Below are positions 20,895-29,856 of a DNA stretch of 64,000 bases, piece by piece. This stretch comes from Rhodoferax sp. (GTDB lineage Bacteria > Pseudomonadota > Gammaproteobacteria > Burkholderiales > Burkholderiaceae_C). Under the pieces are notes generated by a model. It was not told the origin of the DNA and did not search any database. It saw only the letters and a list, made by a program, of their open reading frames with translations. The stretch is from contig NZ_JAURYQ010000015.1 in NCBI RefSeq assembly GCF_030653815.1, positions 62,001-126,000 on the forward strand. Direction: 5' to 3'. Position 1 is the first letter of the stretch. Every line of letters begins with the position of its first letter. Both the position numbers and the translations under genes were made by a program.

Positions 20895-21812
20895 TCAGAC
20901 AAGTTTGGCGATCTGGCCGCACAGGTAGGTCCAGACGAAGGTGGCGGCGGCGTTGCTGGTGAGTTCGGCATGGTCATAGGCGGGCGCCACCTCGACGCAG
21001 TCCATGCCCACCAGGTTCAGCGGTGCCAACTCTTCCAGCAGGCTGAGCACCTGCGCGCTGCTCAGGCCACCGGGCTCGGGGGTGCCGGTGCCGGGGGCAA
21101 AGGCGGGGTCGAGACAGTCGATGTCGAACGTCAGGTAACACGGGCGCTCCCCCAGGCGCGCCAGGATTTGCGCGATCACCGGTTGCAGCGCCGCGCCGTC
21201 GAGGCCGCGCAACTGGCGCGCGGTAAAGATCAGGCCACCCTGGTCTTGCACATACTCGCGCGCGGCGCGTTCGCCGCTGGAGCGCAGGCCAATTTGAACC
21301 GTGTGCTGCGGGCTCACCAGTCCTTCCTGCAGCGCCTCATAGGTCCAGGTGCCGTGACCCGAGGGCTCGCCAAAGTGGTCGCTCCAGGTGTCGCAGTGGG
21401 CATCAAAATGGACCAGTGCCAGCGGGCCGTGTTGTTGATGGGCGGCGCGCAGCAGCGGCAAGGTGATGGAATGGTCGCCGCCCAAAAAAACGCAGTGGTG
21501 CCGCGCCATGAGTGCACTGGCCTGGGCCTGGATGCGCGCGCGCACCTCGGCCAGCGGCGAGGCGTTGGGCAGGCGCATGTCATGGCCGTCGCCCAGGTGC
21601 CCCAAGGGCGTGACCTCGAAATGCGGGTGGATGCCGTCGCACAGCATCAGGCTGGCACTGCGAATGGCCTGCGGGCCAAAGCGCGCGCCGGGCCGATTCG
21701 TCACCGCCCCATCGAAGGGCACACCGACCACGGCAAAGGGCTGTTGCGCCAACTCGGGCGCGGCCAGAAAACGGTTGCTGTTGTTGGCGTAGGAAAATTC
21801 ACCGATTGACAT
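20895..21812 (-). CDS. speB: Agmatinase
   Basis: A 305-residue binuclear manganese ureohydrolase that splits agmatine into putrescine and urea. Metal ligands are clear: GGDHS (His114), DAHCD (Asp137, His139, Asp141) and DIDCLDP further on. The active-site mouth has the FDGAVTNRPGARFGP loop of agmatinases. Start 21812 has an AAGGA ribosome site; the frame is open 19 codons further upstream. It is the first gene of a two-gene unit with the PuuB-like oxidase, so agmatine-derived putrescine would be fed into the glutamylation route. Confidence 0.92.
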   Translation of the reverse strand: MSIGEFSYANNSNRFLAAPELAQQPFAVVGVPFDGAVTNRPGARFGPQAIRSASLMLCDGIHPHFEVTPLGHLGDGHDMRLPNASPLAEVRARIQAQASALMARHHCVFLGGDHSITLPLLRAAHQQHGPLALVHFDAHCDTWSDHFGEPSGHGTWTYEALQEGLVSPQHTVQIGLRSSGERAAREYVQDQGGLIFTARQLRGLDGAALQPVIAQILARLGERPCYLTFDIDCLDPAFAPGTGTPEPGGLSSAQVLSLLEELAPLNLVGMDCVEVAPAYDHAELTSNAAATFVWTYLCGQIAKLV

Positions 21813-21987
21813 GAACACATCCTTGAAGTGAGCGCAGGCTGACCGAACCGTCTGGCATCGGCACTGCAAATTATCCGGAGTTCAGGGCTTTCCATGGTGC
21901 CAATTCACCTACCATCGGTCAATCCACTGAACCACCCAGCGCAGGCGTCAAGCCATACGGTATGACGCAAATTTTTTCCGACCCGAC

Positions 21988-22926
21988 GTGACACCACCCC
22001 TTCAAGATTCGGCCCCCGCTGCACCGCGCTGGCTGGCCTACCTGTTACTGGCCACCAGCATGTCGCTGGTCGGCAGTTATGTCGCCCTGAGCAAACCCCT
22101 GGTGGCCGCGATCCCCGTGCTGTTGCTGGCCTGGCTGCGCTTTGGCATTGGCGTGCTGGCCATGCCGCACTGGCTGGCCAAACCGGCCAGCGAAGCACCC
22201 ATGAGCCGCAGCACCAAGGGCCTGTTGTTTCTGGAGTCGTTCCTGGGGAATTTTCTCTTCACCATCTGCATGCTATTTGGCGTCAGTCTGACCACGGCGG
22301 TGTCGGCCGGCATCATCATGGCCACCATACCGACTGCCGTGGCCTTGCTGAGCTGGCTGTTCCTGCGTGAGCGCATCGGCGCGCGCGTGTGGGCTGCGAT
22401 TGCGCTGGCCGTGATCGGCATCGGCTTGTTTTCAATGGCGAAATCTGATCAAACAGCGCCTGCGGGACAGAACGCGCTGTGGGGCAACCTGCTGGTCTTT
22501 GCCGCCGTGCTGTGTGAAGCGGCCTATGCGGTCATTGGCAAGAAACTGACCGGCTCGCTGTCGCCCAAACGCATTACGGCTCTGATCAACCTGTGGGGCT
22601 TTGCCCTGATGACGCCCTTTGGCGTGTATGCCGCCTGGGGTTTTGACTTTTCAGGTGTGCCCGCGCCCATGTGGCTGCTGCTGCTGTTTTATGCGCTGGC
22701 TGCCAGCGTCTGGACCGTGTGGCTATGGATGACCGGGCTCAAGACCATCGCGGCAGCGCGCGCCGGCGTGTTCACCGTCATGCTGCCCATTTCCGCGGCG
22801 CTGGTGGGCGTGCTCTTTTTGGGTGAAAGCCTGAGTGGACTGCAACTGTTTGCGTTTGCCCTGTGCCTGGCCGGCGTGCTGCTGGCCACCCTGCCGGGGC
22901 GCGTTACAGCAGACGGGTCGCGCTGA
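21988..22926 (+). CDS. EamA/DMT-family transporter
   Basis: A 312-residue inner-membrane protein with about ten predicted helices arranged as two EamA repeats. Examples are YLLLATSMSLVGSYVALSK at the first helix and AALVGVLFLGESLSGLQ near the end of the second repeat. Members export metabolites or amino acids; the substrate cannot be told from sequence. Translation seems to begin at GTG (21988). It is divergent from speB across a 175-bp gap in which I see no convincing operator. Its last 23 bases overlap the convergent RraA-family gene. Confidence 0.85.
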   Translation: MTPPLQDSAPAAPRWLAYLLLATSMSLVGSYVALSKPLVAAIPVLLLAWLRFGIGVLAMPHWLAKPASEAPMSRSTKGLLFLESFLGNFLFTICMLFGVSLTTAVSAGIIMATIPTAVALLSWLFLRERIGARVWAAIALAVIGIGLFSMAKSDQTAPAGQNALWGNLLVFAAVLCEAAYAVIGKKLTGSLSPKRITALINLWGFALMTPFGVYAAWGFDFSGVPAPMWLLLLFYALAASVWTVWLWMTGLKTIAAARAGVFTVMLPISAALVGVLFLGESLSGLQLFAFALCLAGVLLATLPGRVTADGSR

Positions 22927-23425
22927 TCACGATGCCATCGGCATCGGCATACAGCCAGTCACCCGGGTGCACCCAGACGCCCTGAATCTGCACGGCCAGA
23001 TCCTGCAAGCCCTGATTTTTCCTTTCAGTCGCCATCGGAATGCTGGCCAGCGCGCGAATGCCCACGTCCAGCACGGCCAGCTCCGCCACGTCACGCACGC
23101 AGCCGTCGATCACCACCCCGGCCCAGCCGTTTCGGGCAGCGGCCGCGCCCAGGTTGCCGCCCAACAAGGCGCGGCGCAGCGAGCCCGCGCCATCGACCAC
23201 CAGCACCTTGCCGATGCGCCCGTCAGGGGTTTCCTCAAAACCGGCCGACTCCACGGCGGCCTTGACCAGCGAGTTGTCCTCATAGCATTTCACCGTGACC
23301 ACCGGACCGCAAAAAACACGGCGCGCACCAAAGTCCCGCAACACGGGCGGCAACACCCTGAACACCTCGGGCGCGGCATTTTTATGGGCATCCCACAAAT
23401 CACAGGTGGCAAAAGAAGGGTTCAT
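22904..23425 (-). CDS. RraA-family protein (RNase E regulator-like / HMG aldolase-like)
   Basis: A 173-residue protein of the RraA fold, a trimeric ring. Visible family marks include TCDLWDAH near the N-terminus, the central GGNLGAAAARNGWAGVVIDGCVRD stretch (about residues 92-115), and the C-terminal VHPGDWLYADADGIVI. The family contains E. coli RraA, which inhibits RNase E, and class II aldolases acting on 4-hydroxy-4-methyl-2-oxoglutarate. GNLG...DGxxRD holds the aldolase substrate and metal ligands, so either role is possible. Start 23425 is the first ATG. The 3' end overlaps the EamA gene by 23 bp in convergent orientation. Confidence 0.87.
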   Translation of the reverse strand: MNPSFATCDLWDAHKNAAPEVFRVLPPVLRDFGARRVFCGPVVTVKCYEDNSLVKAAVESAGFEETPDGRIGKVLVVDGAGSLRRALLGGNLGAAAARNGWAGVVIDGCVRDVAELAVLDVGIRALASIPMATERKNQGLQDLAVQIQGVWVHPGDWLYADADGIVISATRLL

Positions 23426-23616
23426 CAAAATGATCCTGGCTGGGTTGATCGGTTTTGGAAATTGTAAATCGGCAAAAAACGCAACATAAATGACTTTTTC
23501 CCAGCAGAATTAGCGTCTTCCCCCTATGAAAGCGCAGCTTTCTCCAGTAGGATTCGACTCCAACCAGCCGATCTTTCTTTTGCTGGTATTTGATCAACTA
23601 CGAAAAGGACCTTCTC

Positions 23617-24111
23617 ATGGCAACTGCAAAGAAAGCAACGGCTAAAAAAGCTGCTCCAGTCACCAAAGCCGCTCCGGCTAAAAAAGCAGCTCCGGCTAAA
23701 GCAGCGGCGCCCGCTAAAAAAGTAGCCGCAAAGGCTGCTGCTCCCGCCAAGAAGGCAGCAGCTCCTGCCAAAAAAGCAGCCGCCCCCGCCAAGAAAGCCG
23801 CGCCAGCCAAAAAAGCTGCTCCCGCCAAGAAGGTCGCTGCCAAGAAGGCCCCCGCTGCCAAACGCACCGTCAATGCCGCTTTCATGAAAGCCATGACACC
23901 CAGCGCCGCACTGGCTGCCATCGTCGGCGGCAAGCCGCTGCCACGCACCGAGGTGGTCAAGCAACTGTGGGTTTACATCAAGCACAACAAGCTGCAGGAC
24001 GCCATCAACAAACGCCTGATCAACGCCGACGCCAAACTGAAAGAAGTGTTTGGCAAGGCACAGGTCACCATGTTCGAAATGGCTGGCCTGATTGGCAAGC
24101 ACCTGAAATAA
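23617..24111 (+). CDS. Histone H1-like basic protein with C-terminal SWIB domain
   Basis: A 164-residue protein in two parts. Residues about 1-85 are a low-complexity, strongly basic tract of repeated AAPAKK/AAAPAKK units, like the DNA-binding tails of bacterial histone H1-like (AlgP/Hc1) proteins. Residues about 88-164 form a SWIB/MDM2-type domain (MTPSAALAAIVGGKPLPRTEVVKQLWVYIKH in part, then LQDAINKRLINAD and ELAGLIGKHL-like end). I infer a nucleoid-associated protein; the role of bacterial SWIB domains is poorly known. Start 23617 follows an AAAGGA site. The repeat DNA invites slippage, so length may vary between strains. A strong terminator follows. Confidence 0.88.
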   Translation: MATAKKATAKKAAPVTKAAPAKKAAPAKAAAPAKKVAAKAAAPAKKAAAPAKKAAAPAKKAAPAKKAAPAKKVAAKKAPAAKRTVNAAFMKAMTPSAALAAIVGGKPLPRTEVVKQLWVYIKHNKLQDAINKRLINADAKLKEVFGKAQVTMFEMAGLIGKHLK

Positions 24112-24131
24112 GCATTTAACATCCGTTTTCT

Positions 24132-24160
24132 AAAGGCCGACGCAAGTCGGCCTTTTTGTT
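24132..24160 (+). terminator. Rho-independent terminator after the histone/SWIB gene
   Basis: The stem AAAGGCCGAC / GTCGGCCTTT closes on a GCAA tetraloop and runs into TTTTT. It lies 21 bp past the stop codon and separates the gene from the dpp operon. Confidence 0.92.
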
Positions 24161-24198
24161 GTGGCATCATTCTTACCAACACCAAAAGTTGCTCACCG

Positions 24199-25203
24199 AT
24201 GCTTCGTTTTCTCCTGACCCGTTTCAGCCTGATCATTCCCACCTTCATCGGCATGACGCTGGTCGCGTTCTTCCTGATCCGCATGGTGCCGGGTGACCCC
24301 ATCGAGACGCTGGCCGGCGAGCGCGGTATTGACCCGGTGCGCCATGCCGAGCTGCTCAAGGCCTATGGCCTGGACCGCCCGGTGCTGGTGCAATACGGCA
24401 TCTACATTGGCCGCGTGCTGCAGGGCGACCTGGGCAAGTCCATCATTACCCACGAGCCCGTGCTCAACGAGTTCCTGGCGCTGTTTCCGGCCACCATCGA
24501 ACTGGCCCTGTGCGCCATTCTGTTCGCGCTGATCATCGGCATTCCGGCTGGCATTCTGGCGGCAGTCAAGCGCAACACCATCCTGGACCATGGTGTCATG
24601 GGCGTGTCGCTCACCGGTTACTCGATGCCGATCTTCTGGTGGGGGCTGCTGCTGATTTTGCTGTTTTCAGTGCAGCTCGACCTGACGCCGGTGTCCGGGC
24701 GCATTTCGGTGATGTACTACATTGAACCAGTCACCGGCTTCCTGCTGATCGACACCTGGCTGGCCGGCGACATGGACGCATTCTGGTCGGCCGCCACACA
24801 CCTGATCCTGCCGACCATTGTGCTGGGCACCAACCCGCTGGCGGTGATTGCCCGCATGACGCGCTCGGCCATGCTGGAGGTGCTGGGCGAGGACTACATT
24901 CGCACGGCCCGCGCCAAAGGCCTGTCGAACTTCCGGGTGGTCACCCTGCACGCGCTGCGCAACGCACTGATCCCGGTGATCACCGTCATCGGCCTGCAAG
25001 TCGGCGTGCTGTTCACCGGCGCCATCCTCACTGAGACCATTTTTTCCTGGCCCGGTGTCGGCAAATGGATGATCGAGGCCATCGGCCGGCGTGACTACCC
25101 TGTGCTGCAAGGCGGCATGCTGCTGCTGGGCGGCATGGTCATGGTTGTCAACCTGATGGTGGACGTGACCTACGGCATCATCAACCCGCGCATCCGGCAT
25201 TAA
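24199..25203 (+). CDS. dppB: Dipeptide ABC transporter permease DppB
   Basis: A 334-residue inner-membrane permease with six predicted helices. The N-terminal MLRFLLTRFSLIIPTFIGMTL helix and the RMVPGDPIETLAGE loop are typical of OppB/DppB, as is the EAA-like cytoplasmic loop EDYIRTARAKGLSNFRV that docks on the ATPases. It pairs with DppC to form the peptide channel. It opens the dppBCDFA cluster; the binding protein that usually comes first is instead last. Confidence 0.94.
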   Translation: MLRFLLTRFSLIIPTFIGMTLVAFFLIRMVPGDPIETLAGERGIDPVRHAELLKAYGLDRPVLVQYGIYIGRVLQGDLGKSIITHEPVLNEFLALFPATIELALCAILFALIIGIPAGILAAVKRNTILDHGVMGVSLTGYSMPIFWWGLLLILLFSVQLDLTPVSGRISVMYYIEPVTGFLLIDTWLAGDMDAFWSAATHLILPTIVLGTNPLAVIARMTRSAMLEVLGEDYIRTARAKGLSNFRVVTLHALRNALIPVITVIGLQVGVLFTGAILTETIFSWPGVGKWMIEAIGRRDYPVLQGGMLLLGGMVMVVNLMVDVTYGIINPRIRH

Positions 25204-25212
25204 ATACCCACC

Positions 25213-26109
25213 ATGAGCACGCTTGCCGACACACCTACCCCCACGGCGCCGCCGCACCGCCTGCGCGAATTCTGGGATTATTTTTCAACCAACAAAGGCG
25301 CCGTGGCCGGCCTGGTCATTGTGCTGGGCGTGCTGCTGATGGCGGCCTTCGCACCCTGGATTGCGCCCTACGCACCCAATGAAACCGACCCCAGTGTCTT
25401 CCTGACGCCGCCGGCCTGGCAAGAGGGTGGTTCCAGCTTGCACTGGCTGGGCACCGACGCCATTGGCCGTGACATCTTGTCGCGGCTGATTCATGGCGCC
25501 CGCCTGTCGCTGGCCATTGGCCTGGCGGTGGTGGCACTGTCGGTGGTAATTGGCACGGTGCTGGGTCTCACCGCGGGTTATTTCCGCGGCATCTACGAGG
25601 TCGCGGTGATGCGCCTGATGGACATCATTTTGACGCTGCCCAGCCTGCTGCTGGCGATTGTGATCGTGGCCATCCTGGGTCCGGGGCTGATGAACGCCAT
25701 GCTGGCCGTGGCGGTGGTGGTGCTGCCGCATTACGTGCGCATCACACGGGCCGCCGTCATCACCGAAATGAGCCGCGACTACGTCACGGCTGCGCGCATG
25801 AACGGCGCCGGCCATCTGCGCCTGATGTTCAGCGAGGTGTTGCCCAACTGCACGGCACCGCTCATCGTGCAGGCCTCGCTGGGTATTTCTTCGGCCATCC
25901 TGGACGCCGCGGCCTTGGGCTTTCTGGGCCTGGGCGCGCAACCGCCGTCCCCAGAGTGGGGCACCATGCTGGCCGACGCGCGCGAGTTCGTGCTGCGCGC
26001 CTGGTGGGTCGTGACCTTTCCCGGCCTGGCCATTTTGATCACCGTGCTGGCCTTCAACCTGCTGGGTGACGGCCTGCGCGACGCGTTTGACCCCAAGCTC
26101 AAACGGTAA
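25213..26109 (+). CDS. dppC: Dipeptide ABC transporter permease DppC
   Basis: A 298-residue inner-membrane permease and partner of DppB. After a short cytoplasmic N-terminus comes the first helix (AGLVIVLGVLLMAAFAPWIAPY), then the periplasmic HWLGTDAIGRDILSRLIHGARLSL motif (in part) that marks OppC/DppC proteins. The EAA-like loop RDYVTAARMNGAGHLRLM and the GLGAQPPSPEWGTMLADAR segment follow. It lies 9 bp after dppB. Confidence 0.94.
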   Translation: MSTLADTPTPTAPPHRLREFWDYFSTNKGAVAGLVIVLGVLLMAAFAPWIAPYAPNETDPSVFLTPPAWQEGGSSLHWLGTDAIGRDILSRLIHGARLSLAIGLAVVALSVVIGTVLGLTAGYFRGIYEVAVMRLMDIILTLPSLLLAIVIVAILGPGLMNAMLAVAVVVLPHYVRITRAAVITEMSRDYVTAARMNGAGHLRLMFSEVLPNCTAPLIVQASLGISSAILDAAALGFLGLGAQPPSPEWGTMLADAREFVLRAWWVVTFPGLAILITVLAFNLLGDGLRDAFDPKLKR

Positions 26110-26121
26110 TAAATACGTTTT

Positions 26122-27129
26122 ATGGCGCTCCTTGAAATAGAAAACCTCTCGGTCCAGTTTCCGACCAAGACGGCGGTGATGCACGCGGTGGATGGCGTCT
26201 CGCTGTCGGTGGGCGCGGGCGACGTGCTGGGCATCGTGGGCGAATCAGGCTCCGGCAAAAGCGTCACCATGATGGCGCTGATGGGCTTGGTGTCGTTCCC
26301 CGGCGTGGTCACGGCAGACAAGTTGCGTTTTGACGGCCATGACCTGCTGCAGTTGTCCGGCAGTGCGCGCGCCAAGCTCACCGGCAAAGACGTGGCCATG
26401 ATTTTTCAGGACCCGACCACCAGCCTGAACCCCTGCTTCACGGTGGGCTTCCAGCTGGCCGAGACGCTCAAACTGCACATGGGGATGGACGGCAAGGCGG
26501 CGCGCAAAAGATCCATCGAGCTGCTGGAGCAGGTCGGCATTCCAGCGGCCGAGAGCCGCCTGAACGTGTTCCCGCACCAGATGTCGGGCGGCATGAACCA
26601 GCGCGTCATGATTGCCATGGCCATTTCGTGCAACCCCAAGCTGCTGATTGCCGACGAGCCCACCACGGCGCTCGACGTGACCATCCAGGCGCAAATTCTG
26701 GACCTGCTGCGCACCCTGCAAAAGGACCGCAACATGGCGCTGGTGCTGATCACCCACAACATGGGTGTGGTGAGCGAGATGGCGCAGCGCGTGGCCGTGA
26801 TGTACGCCGGCCAGATCATGGAAACGCGCAGCGCGCATGACATCTTTGAGTCGCCGCAGCACCCGTACACCGAGGCCCTGCTGGCGGCCATGCCCGAACG
26901 CAGCGACGGCGCCAGCCGCCTGGCCACCATTCCCGGCATGGTGCCGGGCCTCTATGACCGTCCCGGCGGCTGCCTGTTCGCACCGCGTTGTCTCTACGCC
27001 AACAACCATTGCCGCGCAGAACGCCCGGCCCTGCGCGACTGGCAAAACGGCGGGGTGCGCTGCCACTACCCGCTGGCGCCCTTGTCGGACCTTGCCTGGT
27101 CGACCCCCACGGTGGAAGCGACTCCATGA
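26122..27129 (+). CDS. dppD: Dipeptide ABC transporter ATPase DppD
   Basis: A 335-residue ABC ATPase of the oligopeptide class. Walker [10 protein letters not shown] is at about residues 40-48, the signature MSGGMNQRV near 154-162 (GGM instead of GGQ, usual for DppD/OppD), and Walker [13 protein letters not shown] near 174-185. The C-terminal extension has the [14 protein letters not shown] cysteine cluster that ligates an iron-sulfur centre or zinc in this family. It works as a heterodimer with DppF, whose start codon overlaps its stop by 4 bp. Confidence 0.94.
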   Translation: MALLEIENLSVQFPTKTAVMHAVDGVSLSVGAGDVLGIVGESGSGKSVTMMALMGLVSFPGVVTADKLRFDGHDLLQLSGSARAKLTGKDVAMIFQDPTTSLNPCFTVGFQLAETLKLHMGMDGKAARKRSIELLEQVGIPAAESRLNVFPHQMSGGMNQRVMIAMAISCNPKLLIADEPTTALDVTIQAQILDLLRTLQKDRNMALVLITHNMGVVSEMAQRVAVMYAGQIMETRSAHDIFESPQHPYTEALLAAMPERSDGASRLATIPGMVPGLYDRPGGCLFAPRCLYANNHCRAERPALRDWQNGGVRCHYPLAPLSDLAWSTPTVEATP

Positions 27130-28148
27130 GCCCCCTAGCCCCAAGCGCCCTGCCGACCACCGCGCCCGTGGTGGTGGCGCGCGACCTGAAACAGGTCTAC
27201 AAGATCAGCCGTGGTTTCCTGCACCCGGCCGACCACCTGCAAGCGGTCAACGGTGTCTCGTTCACGGTGCAGGCGGGCAAAACACTGGCGGTGGTGGGCG
27301 AGTCCGGCTGCGGCAAGTCCACCCTGGCGCGCATGGTGTCGCTGATAGAAACGCCGACCGCAGGCGAGTTGTCGCTGGGCGGCGTCGACGTGGTCAAGGC
27401 CAGCCCGCAGCAGCGCCATGCCCTGCGCCGCACCGTGCAACTGGTGTTTCAGAACCCGTTTGGCTCGCTCAATCCACGCAAAAAAATCGGTGCCATTCTC
27501 GAGTCGCCGCTGGAGATCAACACCGACCTCGATGCAAAAACTCGCGCTGAGCAGGCCCGTGCCATGCTGGCCCTGGTGGGCCTGCGCCCCGAGCACTATG
27601 ACCGTTACCCGCACATGTTCTCTGGCGGTCAACGCCAGCGCATCGCGATTGCGCGCGCGCTGATGCTGAAACCGGCGCTGATCGTGGCCGACGAGCCGGT
27701 GTCGGCGCTCGACGTGTCGATTCAGGCCCAGGTGCTCAACCTGCTGGCCGACCTGCAACAGGAACTCGGGCTGGCCTACCTGTTCATCTCGCATGACCTC
27801 GGCGTGGTGCGCCACATCGCCCACGACGTGCTGGTGATGTACCTCGGTCATGCCGTTGAGCAGGGCGAGAAAAAAACCATCTTTGCACAGCCGCTACACC
27901 CCTACACGCAGGCCTTGCTGGCCTCCACGCCCGGTATTGTCGGCACCGGCGCGGCCAAAAAACGCATCGTGCTCACGGGCGAACTGCCCTCGCCCTTGAA
28001 CCCGCCCAGTGGCTGCGTTTTTTCCACCCGTTGCCCGCACGTTGTAGCACAATGCCACAACGAACGGCCACCCTTGCGCGCACTGGCCAACAGGCAGGTA
28101 GCCTGTCATCTGGCCGAACAATTTGTCCAGCCGCCTGAAATACCCTGA
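27126..28148 (+). CDS. dppF: Dipeptide ABC transporter ATPase DppF
   Basis: A 340-residue ABC ATPase partner of DppD. Walker [10 protein letters not shown] lies near residues 58-66, the signature FSGGQRQRI near 165-173 and Walker [13 protein letters not shown] near 185-196, followed by the H-loop in [13 protein letters not shown]. The C-terminal cysteine motif [14 protein letters not shown] matches the family. I start it at the ATGA overlap with dppD (27126), which gives the usual length, rather than at the upstream open frame. Confidence 0.94.
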   Translation: MSPLAPSALPTTAPVVVARDLKQVYKISRGFLHPADHLQAVNGVSFTVQAGKTLAVVGESGCGKSTLARMVSLIETPTAGELSLGGVDVVKASPQQRHALRRTVQLVFQNPFGSLNPRKKIGAILESPLEINTDLDAKTRAEQARAMLALVGLRPEHYDRYPHMFSGGQRQRIAIARALMLKPALIVADEPVSALDVSIQAQVLNLLADLQQELGLAYLFISHDLGVVRHIAHDVLVMYLGHAVEQGEKKTIFAQPLHPYTQALLASTPGIVGTGAAKKRIVLTGELPSPLNPPSGCVFSTRCPHVVAQCHNERPPLRALANRQVACHLAEQFVQPPEIP

Positions 28149-28193
28149 ACCCAAACCGCTGCAACGCAGCATCAACCTGTAGGAGTCCGCAAG

Positions 28194-29810
28194 ATGAGTG
28201 TTCTCAAATCAAGCCGCAAATTGGCGCTCAAGCGCACGGCGCTGTGCGCCCTGGCCCTGCTGGCCGTGGGCCAGGTCGGGGCCAAAACCCTGGTGTATTG
28301 CTCGGAGGGCAGCCCGGAAAACTTCGCGCCCAGCATCAACACCACTGGTACCTCTTTTGATGTGAGTGAGCAGATTTACGACAATCTGGTCGACTTCGAA
28401 CGCGGTGGCACCAAGGTCGTGCCCGGCCTGGCTGAAAGCTGGACCGTGTCCAAGGATGGCCTGGAATACGTCTTCAAGCTGCGCAAAGGTGTGAAGTGGC
28501 AGTCGAACAAAAACTTCAAGCCCACGCGCGACATGAATGCCGACGACATCCTGTTCATGTTCGAGCGCCAGTGGAAAGAGAACGACCCCTACTTCAAGGT
28601 CACCAGTTCCAACCACGCCTACTTTGGCGACATGGGCATGCCCAAGCTGCTGAAATCGGTGGACAAGGTCGACGAGCACACCGTGAAGATCGTGCTGAAC
28701 GCCCCCGAAGCACCTTTCCTGTCGAATCTGGCCATGCAATATGCGGGTGTCCAGTCCAAGGAATACGCCATTGCCATGCTCAAAGCCGGCACGCCCGAGA
28801 AAATTGACCAGGAGCCTGTGGGCACCGGCCCGTTCATGCTGGTGCAGTACCAGAAAGACGCCATCATCCGTTACAAGGCCTTCCCCCAGTATTGGGCCGG
28901 CAAGGCCAAGATCGACGACCTGATTTTCTCGATCACGCCCGATGCGTCAGTGCGCTGGGCCAAGCTGCAAAAGGGCGAGTGCCATGTCATGCCCTACCCC
29001 AACCCGGCTGACCTGCCCGCCATCCGCAAGGATGCCAATGTGGTGGTGATGGAGCAACCCGGCTTGAACATCGGCTACCTGGCCTACAACACCACGAAGA
29101 AGCCGTTCGACGACGTGCGCGTGCGCAAGGCGGTCAACATGGCCATCAACAAAAAAGCCATTGTCGATGCGGTGTACCTGGGCACCGGCGTGCCTGCCAC
29201 CAACCCGATTCCACCGACCCAGTGGTCTTACAACAAGTCCATCAAGGACGACGCCTTCAACCCTGAAGAAGCCAAAAAACTGCTGGCCGCTGCGGGCCTG
29301 AAAGACGGTTTCACCACCGATTTGTGGGCCATGCCGGTGCAACGCCCGTACAACCCAAACGCCAAGCGCATTGCCGAATTGATGCAGGCGGACCTGGCCA
29401 AGGTCGGCATCAAGGCCGAGATCAAAAGCTTTGAATGGGGCGAGTACCGCAAGCGCATGCAGGCTGGCGAACACCAGATGGGCATGCTGGGCTGGACCGG
29501 CGACAACGGCGACCCGGACAACTTCCTCAACACCCTGTTGGGATGCAGTTCCGCCAAACAAAACGGATCGAACGTAGCCAAGTTCTGCTACCAGCCATTT
29601 GAAGATCTGGTGCAAAAAGCCAAGGTGGTGTCGAACCCGGCCGAGCGCGCCAAGCTGTATGAGCAAGCCCAGGTGATCTTCAAGCAGCAGGCGCCCTGGT
29701 TCACCATTGCCCACGCCGTGCAGATCAAACCGGTGCGCAAGGAAGTCATTGGCTTCAAGCTGAGCCCGTTTGGCCGCCACAGCTTCTACGGTGTGGACAT
29801 GGCCAAGTAA
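28194..29810 (+). CDS. dppA: Periplasmic dipeptide-binding protein DppA
   Basis: A 538-residue family 5 solute-binding protein. An N-terminal signal peptide (positive start, then ALCALALLAVGQVGA, cleaved before KTLVYCSEG) sends it to the periplasm. The first strand KTLVYCSEGSPENF is almost diagnostic for DppA, and VPGLAESWTVSKDGLEYVF and YNTTKKPFDDVRVRKA are family landmarks. It delivers di- or tripeptides to DppBCDF; some relatives also carry haem or aminolevulinate. It has its own AGGAG site and follows dppF by 45 bp, and is closed by a terminator. Confidence 0.94.
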   Translation: MSVLKSSRKLALKRTALCALALLAVGQVGAKTLVYCSEGSPENFAPSINTTGTSFDVSEQIYDNLVDFERGGTKVVPGLAESWTVSKDGLEYVFKLRKGVKWQSNKNFKPTRDMNADDILFMFERQWKENDPYFKVTSSNHAYFGDMGMPKLLKSVDKVDEHTVKIVLNAPEAPFLSNLAMQYAGVQSKEYAIAMLKAGTPEKIDQEPVGTGPFMLVQYQKDAIIRYKAFPQYWAGKAKIDDLIFSITPDASVRWAKLQKGECHVMPYPNPADLPAIRKDANVVVMEQPGLNIGYLAYNTTKKPFDDVRVRKAVNMAINKKAIVDAVYLGTGVPATNPIPPTQWSYNKSIKDDAFNPEEAKKLLAAAGLKDGFTTDLWAMPVQRPYNPNAKRIAELMQADLAKVGIKAEIKSFEWGEYRKRMQAGEHQMGMLGWTGDNGDPDNFLNTLLGCSSAKQNGSNVAKFCYQPFEDLVQKAKVVSNPAERAKLYEQAQVIFKQQAPWFTIAHAVQIKPVRKEVIGFKLSPFGRHSFYGVDMAK

Positions 29811-29831
29811 GTCAAAGCCGCTTGAGGTGTA

Positions 29832-29856
29832 AAAGTCGGCGCAAGCCGGCTTTTTT
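29832..29856 (+). terminator. Terminator after dppA
   Basis: A GC-rich stem AAGTCGGC / GCCGGCTT with one G-T pair and a GCAA tetraloop is followed by TTTTTT on the plus strand. It stands in the 45-bp gap between the convergent dppA and GGDEF-EAL genes. The same GCAA-loop design is used at 24132. Confidence 0.88.

Noticed and set aside
19920..21809. 629-codon open frame on the plus strand across puuB and speB
   Set aside because: Both minus-strand genes are clear homologues with ribosome sites. The plus-strand frame crosses their boundary and has shadow composition.
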